A stretch of 64,000 nt of DNA from a bacterium 1XD42-54. Lineage in GTDB: Bacteria > Bacillota > Clostridia > Lachnospirales > Lachnospiraceae. This document shows, in pieces, positions 7,067-15,384 of the stretch; the first letter of the stretch is position 1, and each line of letters begins with the position of its first letter. A program made the translations under genes and the position numbers. Under the pieces are notes generated by a model, which was not told where the DNA came from, did no database searches, and worked only from the letters and a program-made list of their open reading frames with translations. The stretch covers positions 124,001-188,000 of the forward strand of contig RAZH01000004.1 of NCBI GenBank assembly GCA_003612585.1. The letters run 5' to 3'.

Positions 7067-9208
7067 TTACATCATCGGTTCCATGGAGAGTGCCGGATGG
7101 CCCTTCTCTGTCAGGAACTCAAGCAATGTCTCCGGATCTTCTGCTACAGTCTCGTCACCGATCATATCAGTAAAGTTGTCGATTCCGTACAGCTCTTTTG
7201 CCGTAGCGTTCAATCTCTCTGCAACCTGTTCTTTCAGATCCTTCGGCATCCATACGATACGCTCAATACCACCCTCAGCTTTCATGAACTTCTTGGAAGC
7301 AATGAAATGCTTTCCATGTCCCATGAAACCAGGTGTCTGAACACCGCCGCCTGTCATGGAAGCGAGTTCCGGGAAGGTCATACCGATCGGAGTCATACCT
7401 GCGTACTCACGGTTTGCAATACATACGCCGTTGGAAAGCGGCTCAATACCACAGATACACTCGAAGCATCCGCAGGAGGTCATCGGCTTCTCGATGATGG
7501 AGTACAGAGATACATCCTCAAGGGCACCCTGGGAGAACTTCTGAACTGCCTCATTAACGTCTTCGTATTCACCGATTCTCTCGTCAATCACTCGTTCTTT
7601 TGTAATAACCTGGCACGGTCCCTGCGGATCGAGCTCGTTGGTTGCCTTTGCATCCAGCCATGAAACGGCACCGCAAAGTCCAAGTCTTTCCGGAGTAACC
7701 ACACATACGTGGCTCGGGGAGAATGCCTGGCACATGATACAGCTGTAGTAAACATCTACGGACTCGTCAGTCAGAGTAGTCAGACGCTCGTCACGCTTGT
7801 CGAACATCGGCATTGCAACCTCATGACGGATCTTTGTACACTCAGCCGGATCTGTGTAGATCTTCACCTGACACTTATCAACAACGGCTGCGAACTCGCT
7901 CTTTACCTTTGCGTAAAGCACTTCACCGATGTGCTTTGCACGGAAGCCTGCGTTGAAGGTGTCTTTGCTGATACGGATACGGATCATATCACGCTGTCCG
8001 GTGTGCATCATACCCTCTACACAGTTCAGATAAGAATGGAATTTACGCTCAAATACCGGCTCAAAGTCAGACTGCATCGTCTTTCCAGCTACTTCTACCA
8101 CGTAAGCAATGCTCTGCTTGCTTCCTTCCGGCATCTCATCGAGATCCGGTCCGATTACTTCAATCTTGTGATCTTCAACCTCAGAAGCCTCGCAGGTGCG
8201 AACCAGCTCACAGCAGTCTACTCTGGAACCGTCAAACTCTACCTGCATATCGCCACGGCGGATGATTTCACCCTCAAATGCGGATGCAAATGCTACCGGG
8301 ATATCAATATTTGTAATCTTGATCTTAATGTCTCTTGCTTCAAGAGAGGTTGCATTGAATTTAGAAACATCCGGCTGTACGATCAGGCTCTTCGGAACCC
8401 TTACGTTCACTGCTTCTGCAGTTGCAACATCATTTGTCACTACCGGGAAGCCAAGTGCGATTGCACCTGCGCCGCAAGCTACGATAACCGGATCAAGCGG
8501 AGCGAATGCGTTTACGAATGCCGGTACACGTTTAAAGGTATACTCCATCAGACCAGCTGCATCGCCGCCCTGAATATTACCAAAGATAAGCGCTGCTCTT
8601 ACTGCAACAGATACTACATGGATTACAGATGTTACATCCTTACCAAGCGGAATGACACGTACGTTTGCACCTGTCTTGTAACCCATCTCTTCACACTGGT
8701 CAATGATTCCGCCAACCAGAGTAACCAGGATACCCTGTGCCTGATAGCTCTTTATAAGAGCAACACCTTCCTCAGCGCTCGGAGCTGAGCCAAGGATAAC
8801 TGCTACGCCAGGAATATCGCCTGTTACAAGCGGTACACCAAGTTCACGGATGATTGCATCGCCAAGGTGTCCATAGCACGGCTCTGCATACGGTGTAGCG
8901 CCGTCCATATATTTCAATACTTCGATAAACTCTGCGCAAAGAGCTGTGGCAACACCGGACATGAATGCATCATTCAGTCTCTTCTGTCTTGTCATAAGCG
9001 TTTTTACTACGCCAAGAGCCTCTTTTAATTCACCAAGATTTCCAACCTTGGTTCCTGTCACGCCATAGTAGCACGGCAGGCTGTATGCGGTATCCGGAAA
9101 TGCAACCGGCTTGTCAGCGCCGTATTTCTCAATCGCGTCATTGATGGCTGACTCTGTCAACCCGTATACCGTATCGTTTCCGCTAAAAACAACATCAAAT
9201 AAAGTCAC
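7067..9208 (-). CDS. acsB: Acetyl-CoA synthase AcsB (CODH/ACS)
   Basis: A 713-residue acetyl-CoA synthase. All six A-cluster cysteines are present: Cys490 and Cys493 (SCIMC), Cys502 (SHVC), Cys512 (LGLC), and Cys579 and Cys581 (CGC). Each is offset by exactly 16 from the Moorella numbering, so the protein lacks only a short N-terminal stretch. It condenses CO from CODH, methyl from AcsCD and CoA into acetyl-CoA at a Ni-Ni-[4Fe-4S] site. The start is a GTG preceded by GGAGGT. An AcsF/CooC ATPase is encoded just upstream, which fits nickel loading of this enzyme. Confidence 0.96.
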   Translation of the reverse strand: MTLFDVVFSGNDTVYGLTESAINDAIEKYGADKPVAFPDTAYSLPCYYGVTGTKVGNLGELKEALGVVKTLMTRQKRLNDAFMSGVATALCAEFIEVLKYMDGATPYAEPCYGHLGDAIIRELGVPLVTGDIPGVAVILGSAPSAEEGVALIKSYQAQGILVTLVGGIIDQCEEMGYKTGANVRVIPLGKDVTSVIHVVSVAVRAALIFGNIQGGDAAGLMEYTFKRVPAFVNAFAPLDPVIVACGAGAIALGFPVVTNDVATAEAVNVRVPKSLIVQPDVSKFNATSLEARDIKIKITNIDIPVAFASAFEGEIIRRGDMQVEFDGSRVDCCELVRTCEASEVEDHKIEVIGPDLDEMPEGSKQSIAYVVEVAGKTMQSDFEPVFERKFHSYLNCVEGMMHTGQRDMIRIRISKDTFNAGFRAKHIGEVLYAKVKSEFAAVVDKCQVKIYTDPAECTKIRHEVAMPMFDKRDERLTTLTDESVDVYYSCIMCQAFSPSHVCVVTPERLGLCGAVSWLDAKATNELDPQGPCQVITKERVIDERIGEYEDVNEAVQKFSQGALEDVSLYSIIEKPMTSCGCFECICGIEPLSNGVCIANREYAGMTPIGMTFPELASMTGGGVQTPGFMGHGKHFIASKKFMKAEGGIERIVWMPKDLKEQVAERLNATAKELYGIDNFTDMIGDETVAEDPETLLEFLTEKGHPALSMEPMM

Positions 9209-9259
9209 TGTTCTACCTCCACTAAACTTTTAAAGTTATAATCTCAACACAGACTGCTG

Positions 9260-10033
9260 TCAGTTTTCCTCTGCTTTGTCGATCAGTTCCTTGATCCGCC
9301 TGATTTCCTCCACAGCAGATTTACTGTAATCATACGGAGAAGCGCCGTTTCGGTCTGCGTCTATTACTTCTGTATTGTAATGGACAAAACCGAGCAAATC
9401 TTCCGCTGGAATCCTGGAACGGACAAATTCTTCGTCTTTTTCATCCCGAACCTTATTGGCCACCACACGTACCTGCTTTACGCCAAGCTCACTGGCCAGA
9501 CGTTTTACATTGCGGTACGTCTGAATACTTCTGGCTCCAGGTTCGATCACAACAACAAACTGATCCATTCCGCTGGTCGTGCCGCGTCCCAGATGCTCAA
9601 GTCCGGCCTCCATATCAAGAATTACCACGTCCTTCCGATGGAGCACCAGATTATTGATAATCCTTTTCAGCATCACATGCTCCGGACAAACACACCCGCT
9701 TCCGGCTGTATCTACCGTTCCGAGCACAAGAAGTCTCACTCCGCCGAATACCTTTCCATAAGTATCCGGAATATCACTCACTTTCGGATTCAGACTGTAG
9801 AACTGGTTTCCCTGTGTCACTCCGGTCCTTTCCTCGATCAGTTTGCGCATTTTGGTAATCGGTACAATCTGCGCAAGCTCTTCTTCTGAAAATCCAAGGG
9901 CCAGTCCCAGATTTGCATCCGGGTCCACATCCGCGGCAAGAACCTGACGTCCTTCCTCCGCGTATAATCTTGCCAGGGTCGCAGCAAAGGTGGTTTTTCC
10001 CACCCCGCCTTTCCCGGTAACAGCAATCTTCAT
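9260..10033 (-). CDS. acsF: CooC/AcsF-type nickel-insertion ATPase
   Basis: A 257-residue MinD/SIMIBI-class P-loop ATPase. It has a deviant Walker A at the N-terminus (TGKGGVGKTTF), the switch DVDPDANLG, and a Cys-x-Cys motif in GSGCVCPE. In CooC this motif binds metal at the dimer interface. It lies between cooS and acsB, so maturation of acetyl-CoA synthase (AcsF role) is the most likely job, though CooC and AcsF cannot be separated by sequence alone. It is the second such ATPase of the operon (see 12016-12786). Confidence 0.85.
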   Translation of the reverse strand: MKIAVTGKGGVGKTTFAATLARLYAEEGRQVLAADVDPDANLGLALGFSEEELAQIVPITKMRKLIEERTGVTQGNQFYSLNPKVSDIPDTYGKVFGGVRLLVLGTVDTAGSGCVCPEHVMLKRIINNLVLHRKDVVILDMEAGLEHLGRGTTSGMDQFVVVIEPGARSIQTYRNVKRLASELGVKQVRVVANKVRDEKDEEFVRSRIPAEDLLGFVHYNTEVIDADRNGASPYDYSKSAVEEIRRIKELIDKAEEN

Positions 10034-10068
10034 GTTTTCGTCACCTCATAATCCGCCCGGACTGATGA

Positions 10069-11961
10069 TTAGATTCCGATCGCTTCACGCTTCTCTTCGA
10101 TTCTCTCAATCATCTTGTCAACAAGCTTTTCAATATCTGTCTCAACTGTATAAGCAGCCTCTACCCAGTCTCTGATACCATTTGTCAGAAGACCTGCCAC
10201 CTGATCAGAACCGCTTACATACGGGTCAACGCCAAGGAAGGTATCAATACCTGTACCTACTACGTAGTTACCGATGGATACGGCCTTCTCAGACATCCAC
10301 TCCGGAGCACAGCCAACAACCGGAAGCTGAGAAATATTCAGTCCGGAATCCTTTGCCAGCGTAGCAACCAGAACCATCATACGGCTGATATCAACACAGG
10401 AACCCATGTGAAGTACCGGCGGAATGTCTGCCAGCTCACATACCCTCTTCAGACCTGCGCCGCAGAGATCTTTTGCTCTCTTATCCATAAGACCTGCTTT
10501 TGCCGCTGCCTGTGCGGAACATCCGGAAGCAACCACGATAATGTCGTTTGCGATCAGCTTCTTCATCAGCTCAATGTGAGCGGTATCCGGACGAATCTTC
10601 GGATTGTTACATCCTACCATAGCAACTGCACCACGGATAACGCCGGAGGTAATACACTCGATGAGCGGCTTTGTCGTACCTGTCACGTCTACCTGTGAAT
10701 TTGTAACGCCGTCAAGCGTCTTAACAATCGCCTCTACCGAGTAACCAACTGTAGCTTTCTGTTTCATATCCGGAATATGTACAAGCTCCGGCTTTCTGTT
10801 CTTGAAGTTTTCAATCGCCATCTTTACGATAGACTTTGCATTTTCAGCAGCCGTCTCTGCTGAAAAACGGATATATTCAGAATCCGGCATCTGTGCAATC
10901 GGAGAAGTTGTGACGAATTTTGTATGGAAGCACTTAGAAAGAGGTCCGAGTGCCGGGAAAATACACTGTACGTCAACAACGATCGCCTCGCAGGCACCTG
11001 TCAGTACAACATTCTCCTGCTGCAGGAAGTTACCTGCCATCGGAATACCACGACGCATTGCTACTTCGTTTGAAGTACAGCATACACCAGAAACAGTGAT
11101 GCCCTTTGCGCCCATTTCTTTCGCATATGCGATCATTTCCGGATCATCTGCAAACTCACAGATCATCTCAGAAAGTGACGGATCGTGTCCGTGTACAACG
11201 ATATTGACATTCTCTGCTACCATAACGCCAAGGTTTGCTTCTGTGTCGATTGGCTTCGGAGTACCGAACAGTACGTCAGAGAACTCCGTACCAGCCATGG
11301 AACCGCCCCATCCATCAGCAAGACCTGCACGCAGAGACTGACGAATCAATGCTTCCGGCTTGGAAGAACATCCCATATGGGACATATGTAAGGAACAGGA
11401 AACCTCACGGTCAATCGCACGCGGAGCAACTTCTTCTCTCTTCCAAATTTCCTGTGTATGCTCCGGAAGACGATTCATGAAGTTCTGGAAACCGAATACC
11501 TTTCCGTATTCTTCCAGTCCCTTGTATGCCATCTCATGAGCCAGATCATAGATATCCTTGCCTTCTGTCTCAACACCCCATTCTTTTGCGATGCGAACCA
11601 GCTTCTCAGGATCTTTTACCTTGTATGCGCCATTCGGATCTGCACAGTACAGAGTATGGCAGATCTCACGACCATGGTCAGAGTGCGTCGCAGCTCCGCC
11701 TGCCGTAAATTTCAGATAGTTACGTCCAACGATACCATGAGCGTCACAACCACAGATTCCTCTCGGAGCCTTCGGTGTGATACGGCATGGTCCCATAGAA
11801 CAGATTCTACAGCAGATACCCTGCTCGCCAAACTTACAGTGCGGCGTCTGATTTTTTACACGATACTGCCATGCATCAGCTCCAACCTTTTTTCCGGTTT
11901 CCAGAAGTCGTTCGGTAGCCGCTTCAAACTCTTCCACCGTTGTTAATTTAAAATCTCCCAT
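10069..11961 (-). CDS. acsA: Anaerobic CO dehydrogenase catalytic subunit
   Basis: A 630-residue Ni-containing CO dehydrogenase (CooS/AcsA). The N-terminal cysteine cluster for the D- and B-clusters is intact (Cys42, Cys50, Cys51, Cys54, Cys59, Cys70/72). The middle and C-terminal regions carry the C-cluster context (GVCCTSNE, TGACEAIVVDVQC, GCNNPK, ASGCSAQA, HMGSCVDISR). It reduces CO2 to CO for AcsB. The start has AAGGAGG 7 nt upstream. It is flanked on both sides by CooC-type ATPases, which supports assembly of its Ni-Fe-S cluster in the same operon. Confidence 0.96.
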   Translation of the reverse strand: MGDFKLTTVEEFEAATERLLETGKKVGADAWQYRVKNQTPHCKFGEQGICCRICSMGPCRITPKAPRGICGCDAHGIVGRNYLKFTAGGAATHSDHGREICHTLYCADPNGAYKVKDPEKLVRIAKEWGVETEGKDIYDLAHEMAYKGLEEYGKVFGFQNFMNRLPEHTQEIWKREEVAPRAIDREVSCSLHMSHMGCSSKPEALIRQSLRAGLADGWGGSMAGTEFSDVLFGTPKPIDTEANLGVMVAENVNIVVHGHDPSLSEMICEFADDPEMIAYAKEMGAKGITVSGVCCTSNEVAMRRGIPMAGNFLQQENVVLTGACEAIVVDVQCIFPALGPLSKCFHTKFVTTSPIAQMPDSEYIRFSAETAAENAKSIVKMAIENFKNRKPELVHIPDMKQKATVGYSVEAIVKTLDGVTNSQVDVTGTTKPLIECITSGVIRGAVAMVGCNNPKIRPDTAHIELMKKLIANDIIVVASGCSAQAAAKAGLMDKRAKDLCGAGLKRVCELADIPPVLHMGSCVDISRMMVLVATLAKDSGLNISQLPVVGCAPEWMSEKAVSIGNYVVGTGIDTFLGVDPYVSGSDQVAGLLTNGIRDWVEAAYTVETDIEKLVDKMIERIEEKREAIGI

Positions 11962-12015
11962 TATAAACCTCCTTGAATATTTAAATAAAATGGGTGTATC
12001 TCTGTGTTTCTGTAT

Positions 12016-12786
12016 TTACAGGGAAAGCTTGTTTACAATCTCTCCCAGCGCCAGGCGCACTGGTGAATCCTCCGGCAGTGTAACTGTCGGTTTGCCATCA
12101 CAGTCATACTCGTACACCTGGTCATCATGGGGTACAACGCCGAGAAGCGTCAGCCCCTGATTTTCGATTTCCTCTAATGTGCCCTGATTCAGTACGCCGC
12201 CTGGTGCGCGGTTTACAATCAGCCCCATGGTTTTGGGATTCAGATTACAATCTTTTGCAAGCTGTGCAATCCTTCCTGCCGCCTGCACGCCGCGTCTGGA
12301 ACAGTCGCTGACCAGAATCAGCGTGTCAACCTTCGGAAGAATCCCGCGGCTGATATGCTCCATACCTGCCTCATTATCCACAACCATAAATTTATAATTC
12401 GGAAGCAGCCTTTGCATCTGCGCCTGAAGCAATCCATTTACATAACAGTAGCATCCCTTGCCCTGGGTCCTTCCCATCACAAGGAGATCAAAATCATCAT
12501 CCTCCGCAAGGCAGCGCTGGAACATGATTTCCGTATAATCTGCCTTTGATACACCGGCCGGAATCGGATTTTTCACGCTGTCCTCCGCGCGTTCAATCTG
12601 CTCACGCACTTCGCCGAGTGTCATTTCTACTTCCACGCCAAGTACCTCGTTCAGATTGGAGTTCGCATCTGCATCCACTGCCAAAATCGGGCGTTTCCCC
12701 ATCCGGCCCATATACTGGATCAGCATACCGGAAAGCGTTGTTTTTCCAACTCCGCCCTTTCCTGCAATCGCTATTACCTGCGCCAT
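12016..12786 (-). CDS. cooC: CooC-type CODH nickel-insertion ATPase
   Basis: A 256-residue P-loop ATPase (AGKGGVGKTTLSG at residues 7-19) with DADANSNLNE and a Cys-x-Cys motif in GKGCYCYV, the signature of CooC. CooC uses ATP to help insert nickel into the CODH C-cluster. It is encoded immediately upstream of the CODH gene and just after CooT, with an AAGGAGG site before the ATG. Sequence differs clearly from the second copy at 9260-10033 (different CxC surroundings), so the two probably serve different client enzymes. Confidence 0.9.
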   Translation of the reverse strand: MAQVIAIAGKGGVGKTTLSGMLIQYMGRMGKRPILAVDADANSNLNEVLGVEVEMTLGEVREQIERAEDSVKNPIPAGVSKADYTEIMFQRCLAEDDDFDLLVMGRTQGKGCYCYVNGLLQAQMQRLLPNYKFMVVDNEAGMEHISRGILPKVDTLILVSDCSRRGVQAAGRIAQLAKDCNLNPKTMGLIVNRAPGGVLNQGTLEEIENQGLTLLGVVPHDDQVYEYDCDGKPTVTLPEDSPVRLALGEIVNKLSL

Positions 12787-12826
12787 GTTGTTGCCTCCTT
12801 ATTATATCAATATTAAATCCATGTTG

Positions 12827-13012
12827 CTAATCACATTGAATCTTTACGACTCCTCCGGTCAGATCTACCATCACAACCGTACCTTCGACCGTTTTGCGGT
12901 CTCCCATCACATCTGTAAGCGTAACCTGTTTTCCGTCGATGTCAATCCGGCTGACATATTCCATGATAATACTGTCAGGTTCATTTGATTTATATGCAGT
13001 TGACAGACACAT
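12827..13012 (-). CDS. cooT: CooT family nickel-binding protein
   Basis: A 61-residue protein starting M-C-L-S-T-A-Y, the hallmark N-terminus of the CooT family, whose Cys2 takes part in nickel binding. It folds as a small beta-barrel of the DUF2097/CooT kind. An in-frame ATG 15 nt upstream would add MGGGR. That stretch is the ribosome binding site itself (GGGAGGTG), so the start at 13012 is chosen. It probably helps supply nickel to CODH, given its place between a His-rich protein and CooC. Confidence 0.85.
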   Translation of the reverse strand: MCLSTAYKSNEPDSIIMEYVSRIDIDGKQVTLTDVMGDRKTVEGTVVMVDLTGGVVKIQCD

Positions 13013-13075
13013 GCGTCCACCTCCCATATCGGATTTGAATTCCCGCTATTGCTTTGTCAGCACAAGCTTAATGCT

Positions 13076-13480
13076 CTAGCTCTCTTTTACCAGCGAAAGA
13101 GCAAGGTTTAAATACAGATTGCCCTTCTGAAACTCATCAACTGCTTTGCGCAGCTGGTCTGCTGCTGCTCCCTTTCCTGCACTGCGCAGCTTCTCAGCCA
13201 CCTGGTCAAGCTCTGCCGCATGGTGCTCGTTATGCTTCAGCATATAATCCAGCAATGCCACAAGCTTATCTCCCTGCGGCTCCTCATGCGTATGACCGCC
13301 ACAACCACTGCAACCGCTCTCACAGCCGCTGTGTGTATGACTGTGCTCATGATCGTGCTCATCCTCATGGCCATGCTCATGACTGTGCGTATGAGTATGC
13401 TCATAAGTATGCGTGTGAACATGCTCGTGGTCATGACTGTGCACACACAGATTTCCATTTTCATCATGAATCAAATGCAT
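13076..13480 (-). CDS. His-rich putative nickel storage/delivery protein
   Basis: A 134-residue protein in two parts. Residues 1-66 hold 21 histidines, mostly as alternating His-x-His runs with Asp/Glu, plus Cys12, Cys53, Cys57 and Cys60. Residues 67-134 form a predicted two-helix domain (KLVALLDYMLKHNEHHAAEL and onward) without metal-type residues except HNEHH. It is the first gene of the acs operon, before cooT and cooC. In role, though not in alignable sequence, it recalls CooJ, the His-rich nickel chaperone of Rhodospirillum rubrum. Zinc or cobalt binding is also possible. Low-complexity composition makes homology hard to judge. Confidence 0.75.
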   Translation of the reverse strand: MHLIHDENGNLCVHSHDHEHVHTHTYEHTHTHSHEHGHEDEHDHEHSHTHSGCESGCSGCGGHTHEEPQGDKLVALLDYMLKHNEHHAAELDQVAEKLRSAGKGAAADQLRKAVDEFQKGNLYLNLALSLVKES

Positions 13481-13550
13481 GCGTATTCTCCTTTCTGGAA
13501 AAGTTTGTTATTTTTTTCACATGTCTAGTCATTCTACGACATTTGGTGGT

Positions 13551-13579
13551 ATTATACCATATCTTGTTGTCATTCACAA
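13551..13579 (-). promoter_or_regulatory. Promoter of the acs operon
   Basis: On the minus strand a -35 TTGTGA (13574-13579), a 17-bp spacer and a perfect -10 TATAAT (13551-13556) lie about 70 bp before the first gene of the acs operon. This is the only strong promoter-like sequence seen upstream of the 13-kb gene run. Confidence 0.75.
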
Positions 13580-13582
13580 CAA
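13564..13582. promoter_or_regulatory. Palindrome overlapping the acs -35 box (possible operator)
   Basis: TTGTTGT-N5-ACAACAA is a perfect 7-bp inverted repeat that covers the -35 hexamer of the acs promoter. A regulator bound here would block RNA polymerase. No regulator gene is adjacent, so the protein is unknown. Confidence 0.45.
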
Positions 13583-13633
13583 CCGTCGTGTATTTTTTTT
13601 AGAACTTTCCCTTTCCAGTTTTTCACTTTTCAC

Positions 13634-13682
13634 AAAAACGCCGCGGAAAAATGAGCCCTCATTTACTCCGCGGCGTTTTTTG
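13634..13682 (-). terminator. Terminator after gpsA
   Basis: A long GC-rich stem (AAAAACGCCGCGGA paired with TCCGCGGCGTTTTT, 14 bp) with a 19-nt loop, followed by U-rich sequence on the minus strand. It ends the der-plsY-gpsA unit and shields the acs promoter. The symmetric A/T tails would let it work in both directions. Confidence 0.88.
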
Positions 13683-13715
13683 TCACAATGCTTTCATACA
13701 CCTGTTGTATTCTCT

Positions 13716-14729
13716 TTATATCTCCCATGGAAGCAGGGGATTCTCCTGCTTATTGTCGCGCAGCATCAGATCTGAGACTGCTTCTTTTGGATTTTTACCT
13801 TCAAACAGCATCTTGTTTACCTGTTCGATTATCGGAAGTTCCACTCCATATTTCCGTGAAAGAAGTATTGCAGATTTGGCAGAATAGACGCCTTCCACCA
13901 CCATATTTACCTCTTTCATGGCTTCTTCCATCGTATACCCCTGTCCGATCAGAATACCGGCTCTGCGATTGCGGCTGTGCATGCTGGCACAGGTCACGAT
14001 CAAATCCCCAATCCCAGTCAGGCCGAAAAAGGTTTCCGGCTTTCCGCCCATCCTGACGCCAAGCCGTTCAATCTCTACCATGCCACGCGTAATCAGCGCC
14101 GCCTTTGCATTGTCTCCATATCCCATGCCATCCGCAATACCGGCAGCCAAAGCGATCACATTTTTCAGCGCTCCGCCAAGCTCAATGCCAAGCATGTCCG
14201 GACTGATATAAACACGGAAAACTGGACTCATAAAAATCTGCTGAAGATACCGGGCTGTCTTTTCACATCTCGCTCCCACCACGCATGTCGTTGGCAGTCC
14301 CTTGGCCACCTCCTCCGCATGGCTCGGACCAGACAGAACAGCTGCCTCTGATTGCGGAATGAGTTCCGAAACGATATCCGTCATGCTCGCCAGTGTGCTC
14401 TCCTCAATTCCTTTAGAAGCGCTGACAATCACAGTTCCAGCCTCAACATAACTGCTCATTTTCTTTGCAGTTTCCCGCACACAGTGCGAGGGAACCACAA
14501 GAATCAAAATATCCTTTTGTGCAGACGCTGCCTCCAGATCTGACGTCACCTGAATCGCTTCCGGAAGCCGGACCTTTGGCAGCTTGGAAACCTGACGCGT
14601 ACTGCGAATCTGCTCCGCCTCTGTTTCGCGGTGAGACCACAACGTCACTTCATTTCCATTTTCATTTAAAAGAATTGCGAGCGCGGTTCCCCAGCTTCCC
14701 GCTCCGATCACACCTAATTTCGCCATCAC
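13716..14729 (-). CDS. gpsA: Glycerol-3-phosphate dehydrogenase GpsA
   Basis: A 337-residue NAD(P)H-dependent glycerol-3-phosphate dehydrogenase. The N-terminal Rossmann motif GAGSWGTALA is at residues 9-18, and KGIE, SGPSHAEEV and the C-terminal domain motif GLTGIGDLIVT are present. It makes glycerol-3-phosphate from dihydroxyacetone phosphate for phospholipids. It overlaps the end of plsY by 4 nt (ATGA type), so the two are translationally coupled, and PlsY uses the product. Length is normal. Confidence 0.96.
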   Translation of the reverse strand: MMAKLGVIGAGSWGTALAILLNENGNEVTLWSHRETEAEQIRSTRQVSKLPKVRLPEAIQVTSDLEAASAQKDILILVVPSHCVRETAKKMSSYVEAGTVIVSASKGIEESTLASMTDIVSELIPQSEAAVLSGPSHAEEVAKGLPTTCVVGARCEKTARYLQQIFMSPVFRVYISPDMLGIELGGALKNVIALAAGIADGMGYGDNAKAALITRGMVEIERLGVRMGGKPETFFGLTGIGDLIVTCASMHSRNRRAGILIGQGYTMEEAMKEVNMVVEGVYSAKSAILLSRKYGVELPIIEQVNKMLFEGKNPKEAVSDLMLRDNKQENPLLPWEI

Positions 14730-15379
14730 TTTACCCTATTTTTCTTTTTAAAAAGATATGTTTTCCGTTCCTCATGATGCCACAGACGCTGGATATTGGA
14801 GCGGTGCATCCAGAAAGCAAGCACCGTCAGTACCGCACCGACTGCGTACATTTCATTCAGATAATTCTGCGCCATCCCAAATTCGCCCCGCTGTCCCATA
14901 ATAACCAGCTCAATCATAAATCCGACGTATACCAGTAGTGAGCCAAGGGAAACATAGTGCGTCAAGAGCAGCGTAAGCGCAAATGTCAAAAATCCAAACA
15001 GCGTCAGATACCAGTTCAGGGACAAAATAAGTCCTGCTGTTGCCGCAATCCCTTTTCCGCCTCGAAAATTCAGATAAAAAGGGAAATTGTGTCCAAAAAT
15101 CACACCCGCCGCTGTATAGAAAGACAAAAGCGGAAGCATGTCTGCATGAGTGGCATGGAAAATCAAACGAATCACCCATACTGCCGCTACACACTTCAGC
15201 GCATCGCCAAGCAGCGTAATTGCGCCCGCCTTCGTTCCGAGCGTACGCAGCATATTAGTCGTCCCAGCGTTTCCACTTCCATGCTTACGGATATCAATTC
15301 CGTGCAGACGGCCATAGATATAACTCGTCTGGAACAGTCCGAATACGTACCCGACTGCCAGACAGATCAAGCGTTCCAT
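14726..15379 (-). CDS. plsY: Acyl-phosphate:glycerol-3-phosphate acyltransferase PlsY
   Basis: A 217-residue integral membrane protein with several hydrophobic segments and the PlsY signatures IRKHGSGNAGTTNMLRTLG (about residues 30-48) and NFRGGKGIAATAG (about 104-116). It acylates glycerol-3-phosphate using acyl-phosphate made by PlsX (encoded at 54188). It is encoded between der and gpsA, with only 5 bp after der and a 4-nt overlap into gpsA. Confidence 0.95.
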   Translation of the reverse strand: MERLICLAVGYVFGLFQTSYIYGRLHGIDIRKHGSGNAGTTNMLRTLGTKAGAITLLGDALKCVAAVWVIRLIFHATHADMLPLLSFYTAAGVIFGHNFPFYLNFRGGKGIAATAGLILSLNWYLTLFGFLTFALTLLLTHYVSLGSLLVYVGFMIELVIMGQRGEFGMAQNYLNEMYAVGAVLTVLAFWMHRSNIQRLWHHEERKTYLFKKKNRVK

Positions 15380-15384
15380 CAGTT

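Noticed and set aside
13013-13027. Longer CooT beginning MGGGRMCLST
   Set aside because: The added codons are the Shine-Dalgarno of the MCLST start, and CooT proteins begin with Met-Cys.
13220-13602. Plus-strand and other-frame open frames opposite the His-rich gene
   Set aside because: They arise from the CAT/CAC-rich repeats of the His-rich protein read in other frames; they have no ribosome binding site and low-complexity products.
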